Assembly: GCF_004804275.1 (NCBI RefSeq)
Contig: NZ_STGI01000005.1
Span: 62,001 to 126,000, forward strand
Length of the DNA: 64,000 nucleotides
Direction of reading: 5' to 3'
Source: Herbaspirillum sp. ST 5-3
Lineage (GTDB): Bacteria; Pseudomonadota; Gammaproteobacteria; Burkholderiales; Burkholderiaceae_D
Numbering within the stretch: the stretch's first letter is position 1; each line of letters opens with the position of its first letter. Positions 1 through 9,500 of the stretch are shown here, piece by piece. The notes under the pieces were generated by a model. It searched no databases. It saw only the letters and a program-made list of their open reading frames with translations, and was not told where the DNA came from. The translations under genes were made by a program, and so were the position numbers.

Positions 1-664
1 GGTCCATCAGCAGGGTCGCGATCAGCGGTCCGTGCACGACCAGACCTGGATAACCTTCCACTTCCGTCACATAGCGACGGTCGTAATGAATGCGATGGCC
101 ATTGAAGGTCAGCGCGGAATAGCGGAACAGCAGCACGTCATCCGGGCGGATCTCGCGCATCCAGTCGTGATCGTTGCGCGCCGCAATCGGCTTCGGTGCC
201 GGATCATCGGGTTTCGGATTGTCGCGATAGACGATGTCATGTTCTTCCGTCAGCGCGACGCCGTCGGCATTGCTGATCTCATGGCGCACCAGCACGAACA
301 CCAGCGGGCCGGTGCGGCCTTCCTTGTAGCTGACGTCAACGATGCGCGACTCACGCGTGATCGCATCGGCCAGACGCAGCGGATGATGGAATTGCAAACG
401 ACCGCCCGCCCACATCCGGCGCGGCAGCGGCACCGGCGGCAGAAATCCGCCGCGCGCGGCATGTCCATCCGGCCCGAGCTCCGACTGGCGATGTACCGGC
501 AGGAAATACAGCCAGTGCCACAGCGGCGGCAGCGCCTCACCCTTGCCCGGCGGCGCGTCGTCCCGATCGAGAGTCGCCGACAAGGCCGTGATCGGCGTAC
601 GGGTGATTTCATCGTGATACGTCTCGGTCCGGCCGAGCCATTCACGCAAATATGGCATGTCCAT
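1..664 (-). CDS. MaoC/FAS1-like acyl-CoA hydratase, C-terminus cut by window edge
   Basis: Reading runs from ATG at 664 off the left edge, giving about 221 residues of a family usually near 280. The N-terminal part resembles mesaconyl/itaconyl-CoA hydratase-like proteins: a tryptophan-rich stretch with WHWLYFLP, then RMWAGGRLQFHHPL, and later the YPGLVVHGPL segment typical of the hot-dog fold. The expected role is hydration of an unsaturated acyl-CoA in the cytoplasm; the substrate cannot be read from sequence. A second in-frame ATG is at 658 and an in-frame TTG at 685; none has a clear Shine-Dalgarno, so the start is uncertain. A LysR regulator on the same strand lies upstream and may control it. 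Confidence 0.75.
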   Translation of the reverse strand, partial: MDMPYLREWLGRTETYHDEITRTPITALSATLDRDDAPPGKGEALPPLWHWLYFLPVHRQSELGPDGHAARGGFLPPVPLPRRMWAGGRLQFHHPLRLADAITRESRIVDVSYKEGRTGPLVFVLVRHEISNADGVALTEEHDIVYRDNPKPDDPAPKPIAARNDHDWMREIRPDDVLLFRYSALTFNGHRIHYDRRYVTEVEGYPGLVVHGPLIATLLMD

Positions 665-959
665 GAGCGTGTCGATTGCTGTCAATGGTTGGGAATGGGC
701 GAGCGCAAAAGCGCCCCGCCGCTGGAATTCGTGCCTTTCATCATGACAATCGACGAAGAAGCGCGGATTGACGAAAGGACAGGCTTAGTCTGAAGGAAGT
801 GCCCCAGGGGCACAATTTGGAAATCCGAAAGGCGGACTTTGGCTGGGATTAACCCTAGGGAAGGAAAAGAAAAAGCAGGTTGTCAAAACACAAAGAAAAT
901 GAAGACGCCATCAGACTCACGCCGCGCAAAGAGGCTGTTGCCTTTCCCGCTGTGAGCTG

Positions 960-1055
960 CCGGCAAATGGGGCGCCGAAGTGGATAAAGAAGCGAAACAT
1001 GTTTGAGCCGAAGGCGAGTTGGTTTCGCTTCCCGCTTCGGCGCCCCATTTGCCGG
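960..1055. repeat. long inverted repeat (21-bp perfect arms)
   Basis: Arms at 960-980 and 1035-1055 are perfect reverse complements. A second nested pair, 990-998 and 1022-1030 (AAGCGAAAC / GTTTCGCTT), is also perfect. The whole folds into a long hairpin with a loop of about 23 bases. There is no T-run, so this looks like a palindromic intergenic repeat more than a simple terminator. Confidence 0.75.
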
Positions 1056-1086
1056 GAACCCCGAAGGGGCATCTCACCGCGGTCGC

Positions 1087-1123
1087 CTTTCTTTGCTTAC
1101 TTTCTTTGGCGAAGCAAAGAAAG
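1087..1123. repeat. 12-bp inverted repeat, CTTTCTTTGCTT hairpin
   Basis: Arms 1087-1098 (CTTTCTTTGCTT) and 1112-1123 (AAGCAAAGAAAG) are perfect complements around a 13-base loop. Together with the larger palindrome just upstream it probably forms one dispersed intergenic element. Confidence 0.6.
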
Positions 1124-1226
1124 TGAGCGGCCGCCGGGCCGCCCCCGGCAAGTCACAACGGAGAAAACAAGGCATTGCATCACCGAAGAGAGACAAGAAG
1201 AAAGAACGCCAGTGAAGGCCGAAACC

Positions 1227-2135
1227 TCATTCCCCCTGCCTCTCACTATCCTCCACCAGCATCTCCACCAAATCCCGCGCAAAATGCGGCAACAACTGCA
1301 TGCTCCTCACGCAAATCTGCAACTTCCGCAACGCCCACTCATCGCTCAACTGAACGATCCGGATCGCCATCGTTTTCGCATGCCTCCGCGCCGCAGACTC
1401 CGGCAGCATGCCGATCCCCACATTCGCCTCCACCATCCGGCAAACCGCCTCGAAGTTGCCGACGCGAATGCGCGTCTTCATCGTCCTGCTCAATTCATCC
1501 GCCGCACGGTTGACGAAGGCATGGATCGCACTCGACTCGTGCAAGCCGACGTGATCGTAGTCCAGCGTATTCTCGAAGCTCGTCACATTCAAATGCGCCA
1601 GCGGATGCGCCAATGCGGACACCAGTACCAACCGGTCTTCGCGATAAGGCAGCACCTCCAAACCTTCGGTACGCACATTGCCGGCAACGATACCGATATC
1701 GGTCTTGCCTTCGCTCACCGCGCGCACGATGTCATGGCTGAGTCGCTCGCGCAAATCGACGCTGACATCAGGATGGCTCGCAAGGAAGGCCGGCAGTATC
1801 GCCGGCAGGAATTCGGTCATCGCCGTGGTATTCGCAAACACCCGCACATGGCCTTTCATGCCTTGCGCATATTCCTGCAGCTCGCTGCGCAGGTATTCGA
1901 GCTGCTGCAGGACCAGGCGCGCGTGATGCAGGAAAGCCTGCCCCGGCGGCGTGAGCGTGACGCCCTGGCTGGTGCGGATCAGCAGCTTCGCGCCAACGCT
2001 GTCTTCCAGGTTCTTGATGCGGGTACTGGCTGCCGGCAGCGACATGTGGGAACGTTCCGCGCCGCGCGTGAGGCTGTTTTCCTCGGCGATGTTGGCGAAC
2101 AGGCGAAGGTCGGTCAGATCAAAATGGATGGCCAT
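1227..2135 (-). CDS. LysR-family transcriptional regulator
   Basis: 302 residues, normal length for the family. The N-terminal winged helix-turn-helix spans about residues 6-65 (FDLTDLRLFANIAEENSLTRGAERSHMSLPAASTRIKNLE). The rest is a periplasmic-binding-protein-like effector domain with the usual segment on target access (VGIGMLPESAAR). It should bind DNA and respond to a small molecule not identifiable here. It lies between an iron alcohol dehydrogenase (60 bases upstream) and a MaoC-like hydratase downstream, all on the minus strand, so these are its likeliest targets. Confidence 0.9.
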   Translation of the reverse strand: MAIHFDLTDLRLFANIAEENSLTRGAERSHMSLPAASTRIKNLEDSVGAKLLIRTSQGVTLTPPGQAFLHHARLVLQQLEYLRSELQEYAQGMKGHVRVFANTTAMTEFLPAILPAFLASHPDVSVDLRERLSHDIVRAVSEGKTDIGIVAGNVRTEGLEVLPYREDRLVLVSALAHPLAHLNVTSFENTLDYDHVGLHESSAIHAFVNRAADELSRTMKTRIRVGNFEAVCRMVEANVGIGMLPESAARRHAKTMAIRIVQLSDEWALRKLQICVRSMQLLPHFARDLVEMLVEDSERQGE

Positions 2136-2195
2136 GGAAAATGAGGGATGATGTCATCCGGCTCTGAACTTGCGATTGGCAATACCGGTATTTTG

Positions 2196-3392
2196 TCACA
2201 GCCGTGCGAGCAGCAATTGCGCCAGCTCTTCGTAATTCAGCAGGATCGGATTGGTGCGCATGCTGCCGCCGCGGCAATTCTCGACTACCTTGTCGACCTG
2301 TTCCGCACTCATGCCGAATGCGCTGAGACGCGGCAGCTTCAGACGTTCCGCCCAGGAATGCAGAAGGCGCACCAGCATGTCGGCAGCGGCATTGTCGTCA
2401 TTGCCTTGAACGCCCGACAACAGGCGCCCGACTTGCGCATATTTTCTCAGGGTGCGCGCATGCGGGTCGCGCGCGCGCAGTGCATGAATGTTCACCGCCG
2501 TCGCTTCCGCGACCAGCGTGCCGCAGGCGACGCCGTGCGGAATCGGAAAGTAGGCGCCCAGCGGTGCGGCCAATCCGTGCACCGAGCCGAGGCCGGCCTG
2601 CGCCAGCGTGATTCCCGAGAGCAGCGAAGCGTAGGCAATGGAAGACAAGCCTTCGCACCGATGCGGGTGCGCAGGGTCCCATGCTGTCCAGAAGCCATCT
2701 CGAAATGCTTCCAGCCCGGACCAGGCAAGCGCGTCGGTGAACGGGCTGGCGTTGAGCGATACATAGGATTCCAGCAACTGCGTAAAGGCATCCATGCCGT
2801 TGGCCGCGATCAGATTCTGCGGGCAGGATGCGAGCAGGTCAGGGTCGACAATCGCGACGCGTGCCACCAGCGCATCGTGGCGGAAGGATTTTTTGAAACC
2901 GGTATCGCCTTGCAGGCTGAGCACGGCATTCTTGGTCGCCTCGCTGCCGGTACCGGCGGTGGTGGGCACGGCGATGAAAGGCAGCGCAGGACCTTCATAG
3001 ACCATGCCGTGGCCGACGCCCTCCAGATAGTTCATCACGGAATGTCCGCTGATCAGCAAGCCCGCGATGGCCTTGGCCGCATCCAGCGCACTGCCGCCGC
3101 CGACGCCGACCACGACCTGAATCCCGGCCTTGAGGTATTTCGCCACAGCCTCATCCACCAGGTGCGGCGAGGGCTCCTGGGTCACCTGCAGCCATTCCCA
3201 CGCGATCCCTTTTGCTTTCAACGCGTCCTGCAACTGCTGCCAGTGCGGCGTGGACACGAATGACCTGCCGCCAGTCACCAGCAAGGCTTTGCTGCCGTAC
3301 TGTGCGGCGACCTCGGCGGTTTCCTTCAAGCGCCCGGCGCCGAAGCGAATTTCGGGCAGGCGGGCAACGGAGAATGTCGGAATGGCTCTCAT
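2196..3392 (-). CDS. iron-containing alcohol dehydrogenase
   Basis: 398 residues of the Fe-ADH (group III) family. The nucleotide-binding GGGSALDAAKAIA motif sits near residue 98, and the metal-binding region follows, with the DAFTQLLESYVS and HGLAAPLGAYFPIPHG stretches carrying the Asp/His ligands. It should interconvert an alcohol and an aldehyde with NAD(P)H in the cytoplasm; the substrate is unknown. ATG at 3392 is the first methionine and starts the usual RAIPTFSVARLPEIRFGAG N-terminus. It is followed on the same strand by the LysR gene after 60 bases. Confidence 0.88.
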   Translation of the reverse strand: MRAIPTFSVARLPEIRFGAGRLKETAEVAAQYGSKALLVTGGRSFVSTPHWQQLQDALKAKGIAWEWLQVTQEPSPHLVDEAVAKYLKAGIQVVVGVGGGSALDAAKAIAGLLISGHSVMNYLEGVGHGMVYEGPALPFIAVPTTAGTGSEATKNAVLSLQGDTGFKKSFRHDALVARVAIVDPDLLASCPQNLIAANGMDAFTQLLESYVSLNASPFTDALAWSGLEAFRDGFWTAWDPAHPHRCEGLSSIAYASLLSGITLAQAGLGSVHGLAAPLGAYFPIPHGVACGTLVAEATAVNIHALRARDPHARTLRKYAQVGRLLSGVQGNDDNAAADMLVRLLHSWAERLKLPRLSAFGMSAEQVDKVVENCRGGSMRTNPILLNYEELAQLLLARL

Positions 3393-3482
3393 CGGTTTCT
3401 GCGTAGGGCTTGGGCAAGAATGGCACTATAGCAGGCTGTTGAAACGCAGGCTGTCGAAACGCACGAATCGCTTTCGAAAGGC

Positions 3483-3512
3483 TTGACACCTTTGCCTCCC
3501 TTGACTTAGATT
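3483..3512 (+). promoter_or_regulatory. candidate sigma70 promoter for the leuA leader transcript
   Basis: A perfect TTGACA at 3483-3488 is followed after 18 bases by TAGATT (3507-3512, four of six to TATAAT). It points to leuA and would give a leader RNA of about 170 bases before the leader peptide. Seen by eye only. Confidence 0.35.
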
Positions 3513-3687
3513 GGTCGAATGTTCACGTCGCAGACCATCCTTCTTTCCTGCCTGGCAGCTCGCTCCGAGCTGGGTCTGCTACTGCGCGTCCCGCGCGCAT
3601 AAAACTTCCCCCTTCCCTGTCGGCCCTCTGTGCACCTGTTCCAGAAACAGGATGCAAGTTCTTTGTCCAACTTTTGCGAGAAATGCC

Positions 3688-3804
3688 ATGTACCTCTTTC
3701 ATCCTGCTTTGATCACGCTACGACTACTGCCCGGTTGCCAGGCCACGCGTCCGTGGCAGCCTGGCAGCCACTTCGCCACCACCAGTCAAATTTATCGAAG
3801 TTGA
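3688..3804 (+). CDS. leuL: candidate leucine leader peptide of leuA (38 residues)
   Basis: A short open frame from ATG 3688 to TGA 3802-3804 ends 17 bases before the leuA start. Its residues 8-14 read L-I-T-L-R-L-L, with five leucines in the first 14 codons. Two of these use CTA, a codon I would expect to be rare in this GC-rich genome. The leucine codons lie directly before a strong hairpin (3736-3766), the layout expected for transcription attenuation by leucyl-tRNA supply. The ribosome site (GCGAGA) is weak, and I do not know a matching leader peptide in this family, so the call is inference. Confidence 0.4.
   Translation: MYLFHPALITLRLLPGCQATRPWQPGSHFATTSQIYRS
3736..3766 (+). promoter_or_regulatory. 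attenuator-like hairpin in the leuA leader
   Basis: TGCCAGG (3736-3742) pairs with CCTGGCA (3760-3766), and CCACG (3743-3747) with CGTGG (3752-3756); three bases bulge on the right arm. It overlaps the second half of the candidate leader peptide. No U-run follows, so a classic terminator is not evident; it may be an anti-terminator or pause structure, or act by translational coupling. Confidence 0.4.
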
Positions 3805-3821
3805 ATGCAATGGAGAACCGC

Positions 3822-5519
3822 ATGTTGAAAAATCCCGCAAGCAAGTACCGATCCTTTTCCCCGATCAAACTCACCGACCGCACCTGGCCTGACCGTGTCA
3901 TCAGCGCACCGCCGATCTGGATGTCGACCGATCTGCGCGACGGCAACCAGGCCCTGTTCGAGCCGATGAATGTCGAGCGCAAGATGCGCATGTTCCGCAC
4001 GCTGGTTGCCATCGGCTTCAAGGAAATCGAAGTCGCCTTTCCGTCCGCCTCGGACACCGATTTTGCCTTCGTGCGCAGCCTGATCGAGAACAATGAAATT
4101 CCCGCCGATGTCACCATCGAAGTGCTGACGCAGGCGCGCGACCATCTGATCGAACGCACCATGGAATCGCTGCGCGGCGCGCGCCGCGCCATCGTCCATC
4201 TGTACAACGCGACCTCGCCGAATTTTCGCGAAACGGTGTTCGGCCTCGACAAGGCGGGCGTGAAGGAAGTCGCCGTCAGCAGTGCGCAACTGATCCGCCA
4301 ACTCGCCGCACAGCAGCCTGATACGGAGTGGATTTTCCAGTACAGCCCGGAGACTTTCAGCGGCACCGAACTGGAATTCGCGAAGGAAGTGTGCGACGCC
4401 GTCGTGGACGTATGGGACGCGACGCCGCAACGCAAGGTGATCATCAATCTGCCCGCCACCGTCGAGCTGGCAACGCCCAACATCTATGCCGACCAGATCG
4501 AGTGGATGCATCGGCATCTCGCGCGCCGCGATTCCATCGTGCTGAGCGTGCATCCGCACAATGACCGCGGCACTGCCGTGGCGGCCGCCGAACTGGCGGT
4601 CATGGCCGGCGCCGACCGGGTCGAAGGCTGCCTGTTCGGCAACGGCGAACGCACCGGCAACGTGGACCTCGTCACGCTCGCGCTGAACCTGTACACGCAA
4701 GGCGTGCATCCCGGCCTCGACTTCTCGGCCATCAATGAAGTCGCGCGCACGGTCGAGCATTGCACCCAATTGCCGATTCATCCGCGCCATCCCTATGTCG
4801 GCGACCTGGTGTTTACCGCCTTCTCCGGATCGCATCAGGATGCGATCAAGAAGGGCTTCGCCGTGCAAGCGCCGGATGCGGTGTGGAATGTTCCCTACCT
4901 GCCGATCGATCCGGCCGATCTCGGGCGCACCTACGACTCCATCATCCGTGTCAACAGCCAGTCCGGCAAAGGCGGCGTTGCCTATCTGCTGGAAGCGGAA
5001 TACGGGCTGGCGATGCCGCGCCGCCTGCAGGTGGAATTCAGCAGCGCCGTGCAGAAGCTGACCGACATGACCGGACAGGAAGTCAGCGCGCAGGATATCT
5101 GGACCTTGTTCCGCGAGGAATACCTGGAGTCGGTCGAGCCGCTGCGGTATGTGAGCCACCACTTGTTCGAACATGCGCAGCAGCAGGGCGTGGAGCTGAC
5201 GGTGAAACTGTTCGAGCAGGAAATCACGCTGCGCGGCGAAGGCAACGGCCCGATCGACGCGCTGCTGCATGCCTTGCGCGTTCCCGCCAGACTGCACGCC
5301 TATGAAGAACGGGCAGTCGGACACGGCGCGGATGCGACTGCGGTTGCCTATGTGGAAGTCGTGGCGGATGGCATGCCGGGCAGCACCTTCGGCGTCGGCA
5401 TGCACCAGAACATCGTCACCGCATCCGTCCTCGCCGTGATCAGCGGCATCAATCGTGCGTACGGCAAGCTGGAGCAAGGCGACAAGGCCGGATTCTTCCG
5501 GGTGCCGCAGGCAGCCTAA
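3822..5519 (+). CDS. leuA: 2-isopropylmalate synthase
   Basis: First committed step of leucine synthesis: acetyl-CoA plus 2-oxoisovalerate to 2-isopropylmalate, in the cytoplasm. About 565 residues, the long leuA type. The catalytic TIM barrel carries [11 protein letters not shown] (metal/substrate site), [14 protein letters not shown] and [11 protein letters not shown]. The C-terminal 150 residues form the regulatory LeuA domain, with [13 protein letters not shown], where leucine feedback acts in this family. ATG 3822 is chosen because GGAG (3812-3815) sits six bases before it; ATG 3810 is in frame but has no site. A hairpin follows the gene at 5529-5552. Confidence 0.93.
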   Translation: MLKNPASKYRSFSPIKLTDRTWPDRVISAPPIWMSTDLRDGNQALFEPMNVERKMRMFRTLVAIGFKEIEVAFPSASDTDFAFVRSLIENNEIPADVTIEVLTQARDHLIERTMESLRGARRAIVHLYNATSPNFRETVFGLDKAGVKEVAVSSAQLIRQLAAQQPDTEWIFQYSPETFSGTELEFAKEVCDAVVDVWDATPQRKVIINLPATVELATPNIYADQIEWMHRHLARRDSIVLSVHPHNDRGTAVAAAELAVMAGADRVEGCLFGNGERTGNVDLVTLALNLYTQGVHPGLDFSAINEVARTVEHCTQLPIHPRHPYVGDLVFTAFSGSHQDAIKKGFAVQAPDAVWNVPYLPIDPADLGRTYDSIIRVNSQSGKGGVAYLLEAEYGLAMPRRLQVEFSSAVQKLTDMTGQEVSAQDIWTLFREEYLESVEPLRYVSHHLFEHAQQQGVELTVKLFEQEITLRGEGNGPIDALLHALRVPARLHAYEERAVGHGADATAVAYVEVVADGMPGSTFGVGMHQNIVTASVLAVISGINRAYGKLEQGDKAGFFRVPQAA

Positions 5520-5528
5520 ACGAAGCTG

Positions 5529-5552
5529 GGGCAGGAGACGCATCTCCTGCCC
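5529..5552 (+). terminator. hairpin after leuA
   Basis: GGGCAGGAGA (5529-5538) and TCTCCTGCCC (5543-5552) are perfect 10-bp arms with a 4-base loop, starting 9 bases after the leuA stop. There is no T-run, so efficiency is uncertain. Confidence 0.55.
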
Positions 5553-5714
5553 TGGGCTTGATATGAAATAAGTTCCCGCCAACTTGGTACCGTATCCGCC
5601 GGCCGCTTGATTGAAAAAACGCCGGACAGCGCATAGCTTGATAGTGGCAGCGCAATACCGGCGCGCAGTCTGTCCGGCAACATGCCGGCGCCCTCATTTC
5701 CGCGGGAGGAAAAC

Positions 5715-6554
5715 ATGCCCTACAAAACCATTCTGGTTCATGTGGATGGTTCCAGTCACCTGGACGCCCGAGTCAATATCGCAGCCAGCCTGGCGATCGC
5801 GGAAGGCGCGCACCTGGTCGGCGCGGCCGTCACCGGCGTCTCGAAAATTGCCTATGAATCGATGGCCTTCGGCCAGGTCGACCCCTATGTGGACAAGTAC
5901 CTGAAGATCGCCCAGGACCGGGCCAACCATGCGCTCGATCGCTTCGAATCGCTCGCCAGTGCCGCCGGCGTCGCGTCCCGCGAGCGACGCCTGGTCGACG
6001 ACGAGCCGCTGGGCGGCATCAGCGTGCAGGGACGCTACAGCGACCTCGCGGTGATCGGCCAGATCGATCCGGACGAGCCTTCGCCGATGCTGTACGGGAA
6101 CTTCCCCGAGTACGTGGCGATGAATTGCGGATGTCCGGTGCTGATGATTCCGTATGCGACCGAACTGAAGCAGACCGGCGACAACGTGCTGATCGCATGG
6201 AATGCGAGCGCCGAATCCACGCGCGCGGTGCATAGCGCGATTCCCCTTCTGCGGCGCGCGAAGATCGTGCATGTGGCGGTACTCAATCCTTCCGAGCTGC
6301 CGGATGCGCACGGCGAGCAACCCGGCGCCGATATCGGCCTGTTTCTCGCGCGACACGACATCAAGGTGGAAATCACGCAGCAGAGGACGGAAATCGATGT
6401 CGGCGAAGCCTTGCTGTCGCTTGCCGCCGATCTCGGCTCGGACATGCTGGTGATGGGATGCTACGGGCATTCGCGCTTCCGCGAAATCCTGCTCGGCGGC
6501 GTGACGCGGACCATGCTGCAATCGATGACGATTCCGGTGTTCATGTCGCACTAA
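5715..6554 (+). CDS. tandem-domain universal stress protein
   Basis: 279 residues, the length of two fused UspA domains. Domain 1 begins YKTILVHVDGSSHLDARVNIAASLA; domain 2 begins near residue 150 with DNVLIAWNASAESTRAV. It ends with the nucleotide-binding signature MGCYGHSRFREILLGGVTRTML, typical of ATP-binding Usp proteins. The role is generic survival under stress in the cytoplasm. Start at 5715 is set by GGGAGGA eight bases upstream. It opens the stress island that runs to grpE and is closed by a symmetrical hairpin at 6555-6581. Confidence 0.9.
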   Translation: MPYKTILVHVDGSSHLDARVNIAASLAIAEGAHLVGAAVTGVSKIAYESMAFGQVDPYVDKYLKIAQDRANHALDRFESLASAAGVASRERRLVDDEPLGGISVQGRYSDLAVIGQIDPDEPSPMLYGNFPEYVAMNCGCPVLMIPYATELKQTGDNVLIAWNASAESTRAVHSAIPLLRRAKIVHVAVLNPSELPDAHGEQPGADIGLFLARHDIKVEITQQRTEIDVGEALLSLAADLGSDMLVMGCYGHSRFREILLGGVTRTMLQSMTIPVFMSH

Positions 6555-6581
6555 GATCACGGTGCCCGACGCACCGTGATC
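6555..6581. terminator. bidirectional hairpin between usp and the DUF748 gene
   Basis: GATCACGGTGC (6555-6565) and GCACCGTGATC (6571-6581) are perfect 11-bp arms around CCGAC. It begins directly after the usp stop and lies five bases from the convergent DUF748 stop, so it could end transcripts from both sides. No long T-run is present. Confidence 0.6.
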
Positions 6582-6585
6582 GGCC

Positions 6586-9500
6586 CTAGCGCAGCGAGAA
6601 ATCCACGCCGCTTGCGCTGCCTCCTTCTGTGCCCACCTTGGGCGCCAGAATGAACATGCGATCGTCACTGACCTGGCCGTGACTGTGCAGCCAGGTCTTC
6701 ACCGCCATCGCGCGCCGGTTGCCAAGCGTGACGAGATCGTCGTCGCTGATTTCCGCATTGGCGATCATCAGCTTCTCCATTTCTTCCACCGGCAGGCTCT
6801 TGGGCAAGCCCACCAGGTTGCGCGGCTTGGGGAATTTTTCATCGCGGTAGGCCCGGGTCAGCAGCTCGGGATATTCGCCGGCGCTGACCACCACGCTGCC
6901 CGGCTCGGGCGTTTCGCCGCGGGCTTGCAAGTCCTTCATCTTGAGCGCACGCACCTTGCGCGTGACGGATGCGCGCTTGAGGCCGTCGCGGTCGGCTTCG
7001 GGGTTCACTCTTCCGGCAATTTCCAGCTTCAGCGCCGGGCGGTCAGTCAATGCCTTGGACAAGGAGGTCAACTTGGCTTCCGCGGCGGGCGGGATGGCGG
7101 CGCTGCCGGGACCAAGAGCGAGCGAGGACAGCTCCTCGCCGCCGCCGAAGAGCGCGCCGATCAGTGCGAAAGGCTTGGTGACGGCCTTGGTGATGATGTT
7201 GACGATGACCTTGACGATGACGCCGCCAACGGAAAACTGCGGGTCGTCCAGCGAGCCGCCGATCGGCAGGTTGACGTCGATCACGCCGTTGCGGTCACGC
7301 AGCAGCGCCACCGCGAAATGCACCGGCAGTTTGGTCGCGGTCGGGCTGTCGACCTTGTCGCCGAAGGTAAGCTGATCGAGGATCAGGCGGTTCTCGGCCG
7401 AGAGAACGCGCTTGTCGACACGATACGCCGCCTCGAAGGACAGCTTGCCTTTCTCGATGCCGTAGCCGACATACCTGCCGGAATAGGCGGACAGCGGCGC
7501 CAGCTCCATGCCGCGCACGTTCGCCTTGAGATCGAGGAACAGATCGCCCTTGAGCGGATTGATGCGGCCGGTCACGGCCAGTGGCGCGTTGTTGACGTCG
7601 CCGTGAAGGTCGAGGCCGGCACTGCTGCCGGGGTCGGACGACAGCTCGGTCACGGCGCCGCCGAAATTATTGAGCGTCGCGCTGTAGTGCGGCTGGATGA
7701 AATTGTCGGTGAAGCGCACACGCCCGCCTTGCAGCGTCACTTTGCGGATCATGATCGGCGGCATTTTTCCTGCGGCCCGCGCCTCGCTCCTGGCGGTCGC
7801 TACCGGCTTTGCCGCCGGGGCTGCTTCCTCGGTCAGGCTCTTGTGGGCGCCGGACGTATCGCGCACGATGTCCTGCAAATTGATGCGGCCGCTCGGATCG
7901 ATAATGACGCGCGCAAAAAAATCCGACAAGGCGAGCTGGTCCACTTTCACGGCAAGCGGTTCAAGGCGCAGGTCGATGCCGCCGGCGAACAGCGATTTCC
8001 AGCGCAAGAAATCGTTGCCGTTGAGCTTGTCGACGGTGGCGAGGTTGCCCAGCGTCATGTCGCCCTTGAAATCGCCTTTCCACGCGCCGCTTTCGGCTAC
8101 ATTCAAGGTGAGCTTGCCGTTGCCGCTCAGGGCCGCGCGCGTCAGGCGCAGGTTGATCCGGTCGGCGATGTAGGGCTGCAGGGGCAGCAGATCGACTTCC
8201 TTCGCCTTGAGTGCGAGGTCGGCCTTGAAGGGGGCGAGAACGATCCCGCCGCTCACATCCAGCCGGCCGCTCTTGTTGACGGCGGCTTTCAGATTCACAT
8301 CGGCGGGCGTTGCGGATGCGGTCGAGAATCCCTGCACCGACAGGCTGAGCGGCGCCAGCGTGGTCACCGTGGGCTGCCCCTCGCTGCGATCTTCGAGGCG
8401 CGCGGTCCAGTTCTGCAGGTCGATGCGATCCACCTTGATCGCATAGGGCTTGTCCGCTCCCTGCCCGGATTTCGCCGCCGATTCAGACACCGGCGCAGCG
8501 GGTGCAGCAGCCTTGTCCTGGCGCAGCAGGAAGCCGGCGCTGCCCGACCTCACTTCGCCAACCGAGACGCTGCGCTGCTTGGTGTCGATGGCCATCTTGC
8601 GCAGCATCAGGTCCAGCTTCTCCACACCGGCATGCTTGGGACGCGATGCGTGCTCGTCCGTGTAACGCAGGCTTGCATCGCGGATTTCCAGCTCGCCGAG
8701 GGTGATGCCGGGCGTCGGTTTGCCGGTTCCGGATGGGGACGTGCCCGATGGCGCCGAGGCGGGCAGCAGCTGCAGCAGACTGAGCTGGCCATCGCGCTCG
8801 CGCGCCATATCGGCTTCCAGCCCTTTCAACAGCACGCGTGCCAGGTCGATGCGATTGCTGAACACGTCCGTATCATGCAGCGTCACCGTCAGTTCCGGCA
8901 GCTTGACGACCTGCTTGCCGTCCAGGGTGTTGACGCGCAGGGACTTCAGCGTCGCGCCGCCGCGCAGCAAGACGGTCGGGGCCGCGCCCTTCGGCTGGCG
9001 GAAGCTTGCGCTCAATTGCATGTCCAGCCGGGCGCCGGGCACCTTGAAGCGCGGCTTGAAAGGCAGGTACTCCAGGTAGCGCGTCAGGTCAAGGTCATGC
9101 AGGCCGAAATCCACCACCGCGTCGCGCGGATCGGCAAAGGGGCGTGCCTTGCCTTGCACCAGCAGCGGCGTGCCGTTGACGTTCGCGCTCAAGAGCGGTT
9201 CCACGAATACCTGCACCTGCGATGGAAGCGAGGATATGAAAGGCACGCCGAGCTGGATGTCGCTCACGGTGTGCGTGGTCTTGACCGGCTTGTCCTCGAA
9301 CTCGATGCGGCCCTGTTGCAGCTGGATGTTGTTGACCGAAAAACGCGCCGGTTCCGGCGCTGGCGGCTGGCTTGCAATCAGCGCGAGGATATCGTCGATG
9401 TTGTAGCGATGCGCCTGCTCGCGCGCCAGGTGGACATAAGGCTTCGTCAGCAGCACTTGCTGCACGACCGGCGCCAGCCGCAACACGGACTCGGTGGCCA

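Larger units (their letters stand above)
665..1226. other. 562-base intergenic stretch without a convincing gene
   Basis: I find no credible coding sequence between the MaoC-like gene and the LysR gene. The short open frames here read through two strong inverted repeats (listed separately) and have low-complexity translations. The segment from about 956 to 1160 has the look of a dispersed intergenic repeat of Burkholderiales rather than of a unique promoter. Confidence 0.5.

Noticed and set aside
32-793. 253-codon plus-strand open frame at the left edge
   Set aside because: It is antisense to the MaoC-like gene, whose minus-strand reading shows clear family motifs; the plus-strand translation is Arg/His-rich and matches nothing.
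883-1077. 64-codon minus-strand frame (CPFGVPGKWGAEAGSE-like translation)
   Set aside because: It reads through the inverted repeat at 960-1055; such strings are typical translations of dispersed repeats.
5558-5571. FNR-like TTGATATGAAATAA before the tandem usp gene
   Set aside because: The left half fits but the right half has ATAA instead of TCAA; too weak.
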